A stretch of 64,000 nt of DNA from Nocardia miyunensis NBRC 108239. GTDB taxonomy: Bacteria; Actinomycetota; Actinomycetes; Mycobacteriales; Mycobacteriaceae. The first letter of the stretch is position 1, and each line of letters begins with the position of its first letter. The notes beneath the pieces are model-generated. The model saw only the letters and a list, made by a program, of their open reading frames with translations. It had not been told where the DNA came from and ran no database searches. The position numbers and the translations under genes are program-made. The stretch covers positions 28,058 through 92,057 of the forward strand of contig NZ_BDBQ01000043.1 in assembly GCF_001613065.1 (NCBI RefSeq), given 5' to 3'. Positions 44,977 through 53,212 of the stretch are shown piece after piece.

Positions 44977-45371
44977 GCGAAGAATCGATCTACTATCTGA
45001 CAGTTGCCGATCTGCGAGCCATCGCGGCCGATGCGGTGGGCAGCTTTGCCCTGCGCGATCCCGGCCTGCTCGCCTCCGCATCAGCCCGCCCACAGACAAC
45101 GGTATTCGGTACGGATGCCTACCCGACAATCTGGGAAAAGGCTGCCGCACTACTCCATTCGGTTGCTGCCAACCATCCGCTCATCGATGGCAACAAGCGT
45201 CTCGCTATTGCGTCGGCCACGATTTTCCTGGCTCGAAATGGCATCGATGTAGCGGCGCTCGACGAAGATCTCGCCTACGACATGATGATCGAGGTCGCCA
45301 CAGGCAAACTGACCGAGGTGCCCGATATCGCGGACCGGTTGGTGGCGGTCATGGGCCTCCAGATCGGCTGA
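44973..45371 (+). CDS. Doc (Fic-fold) toxin
   Basis: This 132-residue protein has the Fic/Doc active-site loop HPLIDGNKR (68-76), with the catalytic His and the GNKR anion pocket. Doc toxins phosphorylate elongation factor Tu and stop translation. The GTG start overlaps the antitoxin stop, giving coupled expression. Codon use looks a little less GC-rich than in neighbouring genes, consistent with an accessory module. Confidence 0.88.
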   Translation: MSEESIYYLTVADLRAIAADAVGSFALRDPGLLASASARPQTTVFGTDAYPTIWEKAAALLHSVAANHPLIDGNKRLAIASATIFLARNGIDVAALDEDLAYDMMIEVATGKLTEVPDIADRLVAVMGLQIG

Positions 45372-45416
45372 ACCGAGAGGTCGCCTAGACCGCAGGAGCA
45401 CTCTGGAACCGGATGC

Positions 45417-46331
45417 CTAATCGGCCGCCTTCGCCAGATCGTCAAGAGTTTTCACGATGTCCGCGGGAAGCCGGACCGAGCCCGCGGCGAGGTTTTCGTC
45501 GAGGTGGGCGGGGTTGGACGTGCCGGGGATCAGGAGGGTGTGGGAGTAGTGGGCGAGTTGCCAGGCCAGGCCGATCTGGGCGGGGGTCGCGTCGAGGGTG
45601 GCGGCGGCGGACCGGACGGCCGGATGTTCGGTGACCTTGGGCAGGCCCGGGAAGGCCGAGCCGAGGGGGAAGTACGGGACCCAGGCGATATCGTTGGCGC
45701 GGCACAGGTCCAGGACCGGTTCGGCGGAACGGTTCAGGAGGCTGTGCAGGTTCTGGACGCAGACGATTCCAGCCGGTAGGGCCTGGCGCAGCTGTTCGGC
45801 GGAGACGTGGCTTAGGCCGATTCCGGCGATCTTGCCCTCGTCCCGCAGGGCGGTCAGCTCGGCGAGTTGATCGTCCAGGTCCACGACCTGATCGCCCTCG
45901 GCGATGATGCCGGGCGGAACGTCGGCGCGGCGCATGTTGACCACGCCGAGCGAATCCACGCCCAGCGCAACCAGATTGGCCTCCACCTGCGCGCGCAACT
46001 GCTCGGGCCGCTGCGCCGCGAGCAGCCGGACCTCCGCGTCGTACACCGCGCCGACCTTGGTCGCGAGCACCAGATCCGCCGGATACGGGGACAACGCCGA
46101 ACGGATCAGCTCGTTGCACGCCCCGGCGCCGTAGAACTGCGCGGTATCGATGTGGTTCACACCCCGCTCGACGGCCCGGCGGAGGATGTCGATGCCCGCC
46201 TGCCGGTCGTAGGAGCGACCATCGTGGTCGGTCAATTGCATTGCGCCGTAACCGATCCGGGCGACGGTCCGCGGACCGAGCGATGCGGCGCCGCCGGGAG
46301 CGGTGAATTCCTGTTGGACTGCCATCTGCAT
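45417..46331 (-). CDS. Aldo-keto reductase
   Basis: This 304-residue NADPH-dependent oxidoreductase has the TIM barrel of the AKR family. Motifs are RIGYGAMQLT, NHIDTAQFYGAG with the catalytic Asp and Tyr, LVLATKVG with the Lys and, near the end, LLIPGTSNPAHL. It is divergent from a TetR gene with a palindromic double operator between them, so it is very probably a target of that regulator. The ATG at 46331 follows AGGA; another ATG is 6 bases downstream. Confidence 0.88.
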   Translation of the reverse strand: MQMAVQQEFTAPGGAASLGPRTVARIGYGAMQLTDHDGRSYDRQAGIDILRRAVERGVNHIDTAQFYGAGACNELIRSALSPYPADLVLATKVGAVYDAEVRLLAAQRPEQLRAQVEANLVALGVDSLGVVNMRRADVPPGIIAEGDQVVDLDDQLAELTALRDEGKIAGIGLSHVSAEQLRQALPAGIVCVQNLHSLLNRSAEPVLDLCRANDIAWVPYFPLGSAFPGLPKVTEHPAVRSAAATLDATPAQIGLAWQLAHYSHTLLIPGTSNPAHLDENLAAGSVRLPADIVKTLDDLAKAAD

Positions 46332-46370
46332 GATCCTGTTCTGAGTGGGATAGTGGAATCGACGGCTATA

Positions 46371-46420
46371 CGGAGGATCCTCCGCATAGTTCGAGCGTAG
46401 CAGAAACGGAGGACCCTCCG
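46371..46420. promoter_or_regulatory. Double palindromic operator for the TetR regulator
   Basis: CGGAGGATCCTCCG (46371-46384) is a perfect 14-base palindrome. CGGAGGACCCTCCG (46407-46420) is a near copy, 36 bases on. They lie between the divergent AKR and TetR starts; the second overlaps the TetR ribosome binding region. Confidence 0.75.
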
Positions 46421-46424
46421 CTTG

Positions 46425-47015
46425 GTGAATAGAACCCGAGCCCCGCGCGCCGACGCGCATCGCAACCGAGAGCGCCTGCTCGAGGCCGCGAAAACCGCGT
46501 TCGCCGAGGGCGACAAGGTGTCCCTGGAATCGATCGCCCGCGCGGCCGGAGTAGGCATCGGCACGCTCTACCGGCACTTCCCCACCCGCGAGGACCTGAT
46601 CGAGGCCGTCTACCGGGCTGAACGCCGACGCCTGTGCGACGCCGTCGACGACCTGGTCACCGGCCCCGACGCCGCGGCGGCGCTACGCGTCTGGATGGAT
46701 CGCTTCGGCGATTACATCTCGGCGAAACGCGAGATGGCCGACGCCCTGCGCGCGATCATCGCCTCCGGCGCGATCACCGCGGAGGAGGCCCGCGCCGAAT
46801 TATCCACAGCCGTCCAGAAACTCATCGACGCCGGTTCCGCCCAGGGCACCCTGCGCCCCGACATCCCCGCCCAGGACGTGGTCGCCAGCCTGCTCGGTAT
46901 CTTCCTGGCCTGCGGCGCCCCCGAACAACGCGAACAGGCGGGCCGCATGATGGACCTGCTCATCAACGGCCTACGCGTCGATCGCCGCAATGAAACCCAG
47001 CCCCCACACACCTAG
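46425..47015 (+). CDS. TetR family regulator
   Basis: This 196-residue regulator has the N-terminal DNA-binding domain with KVSLESIARAAGVGIGTLYRHFPTREDL. GTG at 46425 is favoured over a TTG 3 bases upstream. It is divergent from an aldo-keto reductase and the two operators between them indicate self-regulation and control of that reductase. The ligand is unknown, perhaps a reactive carbonyl. Confidence 0.88.
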   Translation: MNRTRAPRADAHRNRERLLEAAKTAFAEGDKVSLESIARAAGVGIGTLYRHFPTREDLIEAVYRAERRRLCDAVDDLVTGPDAAAALRVWMDRFGDYISAKREMADALRAIIASGAITAEEARAELSTAVQKLIDAGSAQGTLRPDIPAQDVVASLLGIFLACGAPEQREQAGRMMDLLINGLRVDRRNETQPPHT

Positions 47016-47040
47016 TTCCAACACCCCGGACAACATCAAC

Positions 47041-47237
47041 CTGTTCGCGGCCCGTCTCGCCGCTCGGACGCGTGGCGGGTGCGAGGAACGAGTGCCCGAC
47101 ACGGGGCCGAGCGGCGAGACTCAGGGGGCCGCGAACCCGCCGAAGCGGAGCGAAGGCCGCAGGCGCAAGCACGAGTGCCCGACACGGGGCCGAGCGACGG
47201 GACTCAGGGGGCCGCGAACCCGCCGGAGCGAGGCGGA
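47041..47237 (+). repeat. Hairpin-forming repeat element (copy B and partial copy C)
   Basis: Arms at 47043-47067 and 47107-47136 form a long hairpin nearly identical to the reverse complement of the 11.7-kb element. A partial second copy, holding only the right half, runs from about 47162 to 47237. Nothing in the stretch between the TetR and glyoxalase genes looks coding. Confidence 0.7.
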
Positions 47238-47330
47238 GGCAGAAGACGAGGCAGAAGACACAGATGAGTTCAGTCCCCTCGCGCCGTCGACATAGTGACA
47301 ACTACAGGACTGTGCGCCGAGAGGACCGAT

Positions 47331-47747
47331 ATGGCCAGCAAGATGATCTTCGTGAATCTCCCGGTGGATGATCTGGAACGGTCCAAGAGCTTCTACTCCG
47401 CGCTCGGCTGGACGGTGAATCAGGATTTCACCGACGACAATGCCGCATGCGTGGTGATCGACGACAACATCTGCCTGATGTTGCTGATCAAACCGTTCTT
47501 CGAGACCTTCACCCACCGGCCTCTGGCCGAGACCACCGCCTCGGTCGGGTCCATCTACGCGCTCGCGCTGGGCAGCGCGCGGGAGGTCGACGACCTCACC
47601 GGCGCGGCCCTGCGCGCCGGTGGGGCCGAGGAGGTCAACGAGGACAAGCGTGCCCAGGAACGCGAGGTCGGCATGTACGGGCGGACCTTCGCCGATCCGG
47701 ACGGCCACCAGTGGGAACCGTTCTGCATGGCCTTCCCGGGCGCGTGA
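47331..47747 (+). CDS. VOC family protein (glyoxalase/bleomycin-resistance fold)
   Basis: This 138-residue protein has paired beta-alpha-beta-beta-beta units: MIFVNLPVDDLERSKSFYSA, then FADPDGHQWEPFCMAF at the C terminus. VOC proteins are metal-dependent lyases, dioxygenases or binding proteins; metal ligands cannot be assigned with confidence. GAGAGGA precedes the ATG by about 5 bases. It converges on the sigma factor gene. Confidence 0.85.
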   Translation: MASKMIFVNLPVDDLERSKSFYSALGWTVNQDFTDDNAACVVIDDNICLMLLIKPFFETFTHRPLAETTASVGSIYALALGSAREVDDLTGAALRAGGAEEVNEDKRAQEREVGMYGRTFADPDGHQWEPFCMAFPGA

Positions 47748-47753
47748 TCCGGC

Positions 47754-48743
47754 CTACACCCGCAGCTCCGGCGGCAGCCCGAACAGCGGAAACAACCGGC
47801 CGGTGTCGAGGAAGAAGTTCAGCCCGCCGATGCCGTCGCCGTCGAGTTCGAGGATGACGACCGCCCACGGCTCGAGCACACCCGGCCGCTCCCCCGGCTT
47901 GTACTGACCGAAGGCGGGCAGTCCGTTCGCGCCCTCGAGCGGGACCAGACGGGAGCCGCGGCAGGCCGAGGGGCCGGGGCTGAGCATGAACTCCGCGACG
48001 TGGCCGGGACTCGAGACCCACAGCTCGAGCGGCGGCATCGACAGCGCCACATCCTTTTTCAGCAGGGAGGTCAGCGCGTCCATGTCGTATGCCTCGAATG
48101 CCTGGACGAAACCATCGACGAGTTCGCGCTGCTTCTCGTCCGACTCGTCGTAGTCGTCGCTGCTGCTCGGCCGCACCTTGGACATGGTCGCGCGGGCCCG
48201 TTGCAGCGCGCTGTTGACCGAGGCCGGTGACATGGTCAGCATGTCGGCGGTCTCGTTGGCGGAGAACCGCAGCACCTCGCGCATGATCAGGATCGCGCGC
48301 TGGGTGGCCGGAAGATGTTGCACCGCGGCCACGAACGCCAACCGCAGCGAATCCTTGGCCGTGGCATGCTCGGCCGGATCCGCGCCGAAGGCCAGACCGT
48401 TGGGAATCGGCTCGATCCAGACGTAGTCCGGCTGCGGGGGCGGCATCGGGCTACCCGGATTCGACGGGCCGTTCAGGTCCATCGGCCGAGCACGCCGCTG
48501 CGGGCCGTCGAGCATGTCCAGGCAGACGTTCGTGGTGATCTTGTACAACCACGAACGGACACTGGCCCGGCCCTCGAACGAGTCGTACGACTTCCATGCC
48601 CGGGTGAATGCCTCCTGAACGGCGTCCTCGGCCTCGAACGAGGACCCCAACATCCGGTAGGCGTAAGCGCACAGCTCCCGCCGGTACCCCTCGAACTGCC
48701 GCAGCACCTCATCGATGGCGCCGGTGGAACGCATCTGGTTCAT
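47754..48743 (-). CDS. ECF sigma factor with C-terminal SnoaL-like domain (SigG type)
   Basis: This 329-residue sigma factor has region 2 (YRMLGSSFEAEDAVQEAFTR, about 30-95) and region 4 (LPATQRAILIMREVLRFS to LQRARATMSK, about 143-190). A SnoaL/NTF2-like domain at about 205-329 ends in LFPLFGLPPEL. ECF factors of this type (SigG, TIGR02960) have no anti-sigma factor in the same operon, and the extra domain is thought to modulate activity. No anti-sigma gene is adjacent here. Confidence 0.85.
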   Translation of the reverse strand: MNQMRSTGAIDEVLRQFEGYRRELCAYAYRMLGSSFEAEDAVQEAFTRAWKSYDSFEGRASVRSWLYKITTNVCLDMLDGPQRRARPMDLNGPSNPGSPMPPPQPDYVWIEPIPNGLAFGADPAEHATAKDSLRLAFVAAVQHLPATQRAILIMREVLRFSANETADMLTMSPASVNSALQRARATMSKVRPSSSDDYDESDEKQRELVDGFVQAFEAYDMDALTSLLKKDVALSMPPLELWVSSPGHVAEFMLSPGPSACRGSRLVPLEGANGLPAFGQYKPGERPGVLEPWAVVILELDGDGIGGLNFFLDTGRLFPLFGLPPELRV

Positions 48744-48940
48744 TCCCGCTCCCGCTAGCGCTCGGCTGTGAATCTGATTCGATGACTCATGTCACACAGC
48801 CTCGCACAGGGCACCGACAAGAAAACCCCCTCGAATCCGGGGCAACCCGGAATTCAAACGTGATCCACCCCACTTCCGTGTCGCGCGAACTGCACGCTCG
48901 CCCCGGCGGAGCGATTCCGCCTGTCCACGATCCGGACGGC

Positions 48941-49921
48941 CTAGGAATCCGATCGCGAAGTGCCGTGCGCGGCGAAGGACTGCCGATCCCCCGCCCAGCC
49001 CTCGCCGACGATCAGCGCGAGCTCGACACGATCCTCGGCCGCCAATTCGATCGCCGCGGCCGCGATGTTCTCCACGATCCGCGCCGCCCGACGACTACCC
49101 GGAATCGGCACCACATCGGGCCCCTGCGCCAGCAGCCAGGCCAGAGCCAGCTGTCCGGGCGTGATCCCCAGCCGGACCGCGAGGGCGCGCAACGCCTCCA
49201 CCCGCGTTAGATTGCTCGCCAGATTCTCCCCGGCGAACCGCGGATCGTTCCGGCGGAAATCGCTGGCGGTGACGGTCTCGGAGGTCAGTGTCGCGGTGAG
49301 CAATCCACGTCCGAGGGGACTGTAGGGCACCAGCCCGACACCCAGGTCACGCGCGGCAGGCACCACGTCGTTCTCCGGTTCGCGCCACAGCATCGACCAT
49401 TCGAACTGCACCGCGGCGATCGGATGCACTGCGGCAGCCTGCGCGAGCTGCTGCGGACTCACCTCCGACACGCCGATATGCCGCACCTTGCCCGCGCGAA
49501 CGAGATCGGCCATGGCGCCGACAGTTTCGGCGATCGGCACCTCGGGATCGACCCGATGCAGGTAGTACAGATCGATCGCCTCGCGCCCGAGCCGGGCCAG
49601 CGAGGCATCGCAATACTCTTGCACCCATTCGGGTTTCGCGTCCAGGTGCACACCGTTCTCGCCGCGCACGATGCCGAATTTCGTCGCCACCCGCACCTCC
49701 GGCCCCGCGTCGCGCAGCGCCCGCGCCAGCAGCCGCTCGTTGTGCCCGCTGCCGTAACTCTGCGCGGTATCGAAAAGTGTCGTCCCCGAATCGATCGCCG
49801 TGTGAATCGCCGCGATCGACTCGTCGTCGTCGACCGCCCCGTACCCCTGCGAGAAGCCCATACACCCGAGACCTATCGCGGAGACGACCGGTCCGGATTC
49901 ACCGAGAGTGCGTTGCTGCAT
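48941..49921 (-). CDS. Aldo-keto reductase
   Basis: This 326-residue AKR of the AKR11/13-like group has IGLGCMGFSQGYG, TLFDTAQSYGSGHNE with the catalytic Asp/Tyr, VRVATKFGI with Lys and a late PIPGSRRAARIVEN cofactor segment. It is unlike the AKR at 45.4 kb, so the two are not recent duplicates. The physiological substrate is unknown. The ATG at 49921 starts the family's normal N terminus MQQRTLGESG. Confidence 0.87.
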   Translation of the reverse strand: MQQRTLGESGPVVSAIGLGCMGFSQGYGAVDDDESIAAIHTAIDSGTTLFDTAQSYGSGHNERLLARALRDAGPEVRVATKFGIVRGENGVHLDAKPEWVQEYCDASLARLGREAIDLYYLHRVDPEVPIAETVGAMADLVRAGKVRHIGVSEVSPQQLAQAAAVHPIAAVQFEWSMLWREPENDVVPAARDLGVGLVPYSPLGRGLLTATLTSETVTASDFRRNDPRFAGENLASNLTRVEALRALAVRLGITPGQLALAWLLAQGPDVVPIPGSRRAARIVENIAAAAIELAAEDRVELALIVGEGWAGDRQSFAAHGTSRSDS

Positions 49922-50179
49922 GCCCCCATCGTCACCGGACGCCCCTCCGCACACCAAGAGATTTTTCGATCTCATCCATCAGCCCGCCAACGGGTCCGTC
50001 GTCGCAAGACCGCGCGACGGCCCGGCCGGGACGATCGAGCGATTCCGACCGGATGAGCGAGCCGGGCATGTAGCGGCGAGTACCAATAGGCGATACCGGC
50101 TCACGCACAACGCATTCCGGCCGGAAACGCGCCTCGCACTGGGCGTCTCCGGCCGGATGAGGCATATCCCTCGCGGGAA

Positions 50180-51832
50180 CTACTTCGTCGCGGGAGCGTG
50201 CGCCTCCTCGTCGGCGGGACGCGCCTCGGCCTGCGCGTGCGCCCACTTGTAGTCGGGCTTGCCCGCGGGCGAGCGCTTGATCTCGTCCACGAACCACAGG
50301 CTGCGCGGCAGCTTGTAGGACGAGATCTCCTGCGCCAGAACGGGACGCAGCTGCTCCAGCGTGGGCCGGACCGCGCCGCGGCACTGCACCACCGCGGCCA
50401 CCCGATGACCCCAGCGCTCGTCCGGAACGCCGATCACCAACGCGTCGAAGACCTCCGGATGGCACTTGAGCGCACCCTCGACCTCTTCCGGATAGATCTT
50501 CTCACCACCGCTGTTGATGCTGACCGAACCGCGGCCGAGCATGGTGACGGTGCCGTCCTCCTCGACGCGGGCGAAGTCGCCGGGGATGGAGTAGCGAATC
50601 CCGTTGAACTCCTTGAACGTCGCCGCGGTCTTGACCGGGTCGTTGTAGTAGCCGAGCGGGATGTGGCCCTTGCGCGCGAGGATGCCGACCTGACCCGATC
50701 CGGGCGTCACCGGATTGCCGTCGTCGTCGAGAACCTCTGTGGCCGAATCGATCTTCACCCGGGGACCGCCGGTGTGGGTGGCGCCCTTGGCCGCGATGGA
50801 CAATCCGCCGAAGCCGGTCTCCGAGGAGCCGATCGAATCGGTGATGACCGTATTGGGCAGGTGCTCCATGAACTTGTCCTTCAGCGCGGGCGAGAACAGC
50901 GCCGCACTGCTGGCCATCGCCCACAGACTCGAATGCTGGTAGGGCTCACCGGTTTCCGGGTTGCCCGCCTCGAGCGCGTCGAGCATCGGGCGCGCCATGG
51001 CGTCGCCGGTGATGAAGATGAGGTTCACATTGTGCCGGTCGATGGCCTGCCACACGCCGTGTCCGGTGAACTCCGGCAGCATGATCGCCTTACCGCCGTC
51101 GAACAGGCTGTGGAAGGTCGCTGCCTGCGAGCCGCCGTGGATCATCGGCGGAATCGGGTAGCGCACCATCTGCGCACCGCCCGCACCGTTCTTGGCCTGC
51201 TGCCACTCGTCCTCGATGTACTCGCCGGTGACGAAGTTGATGCCGCCGCCGAGCACCCGCCACCAGTCCTCCTGACGCCACATCACGCCCTTGGGCATGC
51301 CGGTTGTGCCGCCGGTGTAGATCATGAAGATGTCGTCGGGCGAGCGGTCGCCGAAGTCGCGCTCGCCGTGTGAGGAGGCAAGGGCCGCTTCGTATTCCAC
51401 CGAATCCGCCGCGAGCGGGTACTGGTCCTCGGTGCCGTCGTTCACCACCAGGACGGTCTTCAGCCGCGGGGTGTTGGGCCGTACCGCGCTGACGCGATCG
51501 GTGTAGCGGCGCTCGTGGATGAGCGCGACCATGTCGGAGTTGTCGAAGATGTACTGCAGTTCGTTCTCGACGTACCGGAAGTTGACGTTGACCATCACCG
51601 CCCGCGCCTTGAACACCGCCACCATGGCCTCGACGGCCTCGATGGTGTTGCGCGAGTAGATGCCGACCTTGTCGCCCGGTTGCACACCATGCTCCAGCAG
51701 GTGATGCGCCAGCCGGTTGGCTCGATCCTCCAACTCGGCATAGGTCACCGAGCGGGTGTCATCGGCCAGCGCGACGCGCTCCGGCACGAGGTCGATCGTG
51801 TGTTCGACAAGGTCCGCTATGTTATGGCTCAC
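50180..51832 (-). CDS. fadD19: Steroid side-chain acyl-CoA ligase FadD19
   Basis: This 550-residue AMP-forming ligase activates sterol side-chain carboxylates (in M. tuberculosis the C24-branched or C26 acids). Motifs: IYTGGTTGMPKG near residue 171 (P-loop), DSIGSSETGFGG and the hinge GDFARVEEDGTVTMLGRG, with the C-terminal KRSPAGKPDYKWA carrying the catalytic Lys. Similarity to Rv3515c extends over the full length, including the VNVNFRYVE and YPIPPMIHG segments. A palindromic KstR box lies just upstream. Confidence 0.92.
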   Translation of the reverse strand: MSHNIADLVEHTIDLVPERVALADDTRSVTYAELEDRANRLAHHLLEHGVQPGDKVGIYSRNTIEAVEAMVAVFKARAVMVNVNFRYVENELQYIFDNSDMVALIHERRYTDRVSAVRPNTPRLKTVLVVNDGTEDQYPLAADSVEYEAALASSHGERDFGDRSPDDIFMIYTGGTTGMPKGVMWRQEDWWRVLGGGINFVTGEYIEDEWQQAKNGAGGAQMVRYPIPPMIHGGSQAATFHSLFDGGKAIMLPEFTGHGVWQAIDRHNVNLIFITGDAMARPMLDALEAGNPETGEPYQHSSLWAMASSAALFSPALKDKFMEHLPNTVITDSIGSSETGFGGLSIAAKGATHTGGPRVKIDSATEVLDDDGNPVTPGSGQVGILARKGHIPLGYYNDPVKTAATFKEFNGIRYSIPGDFARVEEDGTVTMLGRGSVSINSGGEKIYPEEVEGALKCHPEVFDALVIGVPDERWGHRVAAVVQCRGAVRPTLEQLRPVLAQEISSYKLPRSLWFVDEIKRSPAGKPDYKWAHAQAEARPADEEAHAPATK

Positions 51833-51842
51833 ACGACAAAAA

Positions 51843-51856
51843 TAGAACGCGTTCTC
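51843..51856. promoter_or_regulatory. Candidate KstR box upstream of fadD19
   Basis: The sequence includes the perfect 12-base palindrome AGAACGCGTTCT, 11 bases upstream of the fadD19 start. Confidence 0.8.
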
Positions 51857-51933
51857 GTCCCTGACAAGACTTGATTTACGGGGTTCACTAATTCAGGCTC
51901 GGCGAGACCTCGGCCCGCCACCCAGCGCCGACG

Positions 51934-51960
51934 AGCCCGCCCGGACATTTCGGGCGGGCT
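51934..51960 (-). terminator. Hairpin terminator downstream of the F420-type oxidoreductase gene
   Basis: AGCCCGCCCG pairs perfectly with CGGGCGGGCT across a 7-base loop, just past the stop of the gene at 52022. No strong U run follows. Confidence 0.55.
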
Positions 51961-52021
51961 GTGCCGATCAGCCCGGCCGAACCTCGTGTTCACCACAAAA
52001 TCCGGCCATCCACCGGGGGAG

Positions 52022-53059
52022 CTACCCCTGCACCAAAGGTGCCAGCCGGGCCAGCTGCTCGGTATCGCGCGCCGACACCAGCAACATGTCCACCCCGGCC
52101 TTCTCCCACACCTGCAACTGGCCGCGGACCTGCGCTTCGTCGCCGACGATCATGGTGTCCAGGATCAGCTCGTCCGGCACCACCGCGGCGGCCTCGTCCT
52201 TGCGCCCGGACCGGAACAGCCTGGTGATCTCGTCGACCTCGTTGCCGTACCCCATCCGGCGGTAGACCTGGGCGTGGAAGTTCAGGTCCTCCGCACCCAT
52301 GCCGCCGATGTACAGCGCCATCACCGGCTTGATCCGGTCGATCTCGGCGCGCGCGTCATCGGTGACGACGACCTGGCAGCTCGCGGCGATCTCGAAGTCC
52401 TCGCGCGAGCGCCGCGCGCCCGGCCGGGCGAACCCCTCCTCGAGCCATTCGTCGTACATTCCGGCCAGTCGCGGGGTGTAGTAGATGGCCAGCCAGCCGT
52501 CGGCGATCTCCGCGGTCAACGCGACATTCTTGGGCCCCTCCGCGCCCAGCCAGATCGGCAGATCCGCGCGCAGCGGATGGGTGATCGGCTTGAGCGGCTT
52601 GCCCAGACCGGTCGCTCCCGGGCCACCGTAGGGCAGCGGATAGTGCGGTCCGTCGCTGGTCACCTTGGCCTCGCGGGCGAGCACCCGCCGGACGATCCCG
52701 ACGTATTCGCGGGTGCGGGCCAGCGGTTTGGCGAACGGCTGCCCGTACCAGCCCTCGACCACCTGCGGCCCCGACACGCCCAGGCCCAGAATGTGCCGCC
52801 CGCCGCTGAGATGATCCAGCGTCAGCGCGGCCATCGCGGTCGCGGTCGGGGTCCGCGCGGACATCTGCACCACCGAGGTCCCCAACCGCACCCGCTGCGT
52901 GGCCGAACCCCACCAGGCCAGCGGCGTGAACGCGTCCGAACCCCACGACTCGGCGGTGAACACCGCGTCGAATCCGGCCTCCTCGGCGGCGCCGACCACC
53001 TGTGCCGCATCGACCGGCGGGCTCGCGCCCCAGTACCCGAGTTGCAACCCGAACTTCAT
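52022..53059 (-). CDS. LLM-class F420-dependent oxidoreductase (Rv3520c-like)
   Basis: This 345-residue member of the luciferase-like fold has VFTAESWGSDAFTPL, VRLGTSVVQM, GGRHILGLGVSGPQVVEGWYG and a C-terminal segment VDMLLVSARD. It sits in the KstR regulon across from the OB-fold/Ltp genes, as Rv3520c does. A role in the sterol side chain is inferred from context; the substrate has not been read from the sequence. Start ATG at 53059 gives the normal N terminus MKFGLQLGYWG. Confidence 0.85.
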   Translation of the reverse strand: MKFGLQLGYWGASPPVDAAQVVGAAEEAGFDAVFTAESWGSDAFTPLAWWGSATQRVRLGTSVVQMSARTPTATAMAALTLDHLSGGRHILGLGVSGPQVVEGWYGQPFAKPLARTREYVGIVRRVLAREAKVTSDGPHYPLPYGGPGATGLGKPLKPITHPLRADLPIWLGAEGPKNVALTAEIADGWLAIYYTPRLAGMYDEWLEEGFARPGARRSREDFEIAASCQVVVTDDARAEIDRIKPVMALYIGGMGAEDLNFHAQVYRRMGYGNEVDEITRLFRSGRKDEAAAVVPDELILDTMIVGDEAQVRGQLQVWEKAGVDMLLVSARDTEQLARLAPLVQG

Positions 53060-53171
53060 GATCGTCTCCTTTTCGCGGTACTCGTGTCAGTCCCGGAGGC
53101 GGCAGCCCGCGTAACCACGGAGGGACCACGAGTGCCGCCATCCGGCTCAGCGCTACTCTTGCCACCAGAAT

Positions 53172-53185
53172 AAGAACCTGTTCTA
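53172..53185. promoter_or_regulatory. Candidate KstR box between the divergent 53059 and 53213 genes
   Basis: AAGAACCTGTTCTA has palindromic arms AGAAC/GTTCT. It is centred between the divergent starts, so it may control both. Confidence 0.75.
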
Positions 53186-53212
53186 CTCGATATCGTGACC
53201 CAAGGGAACACC

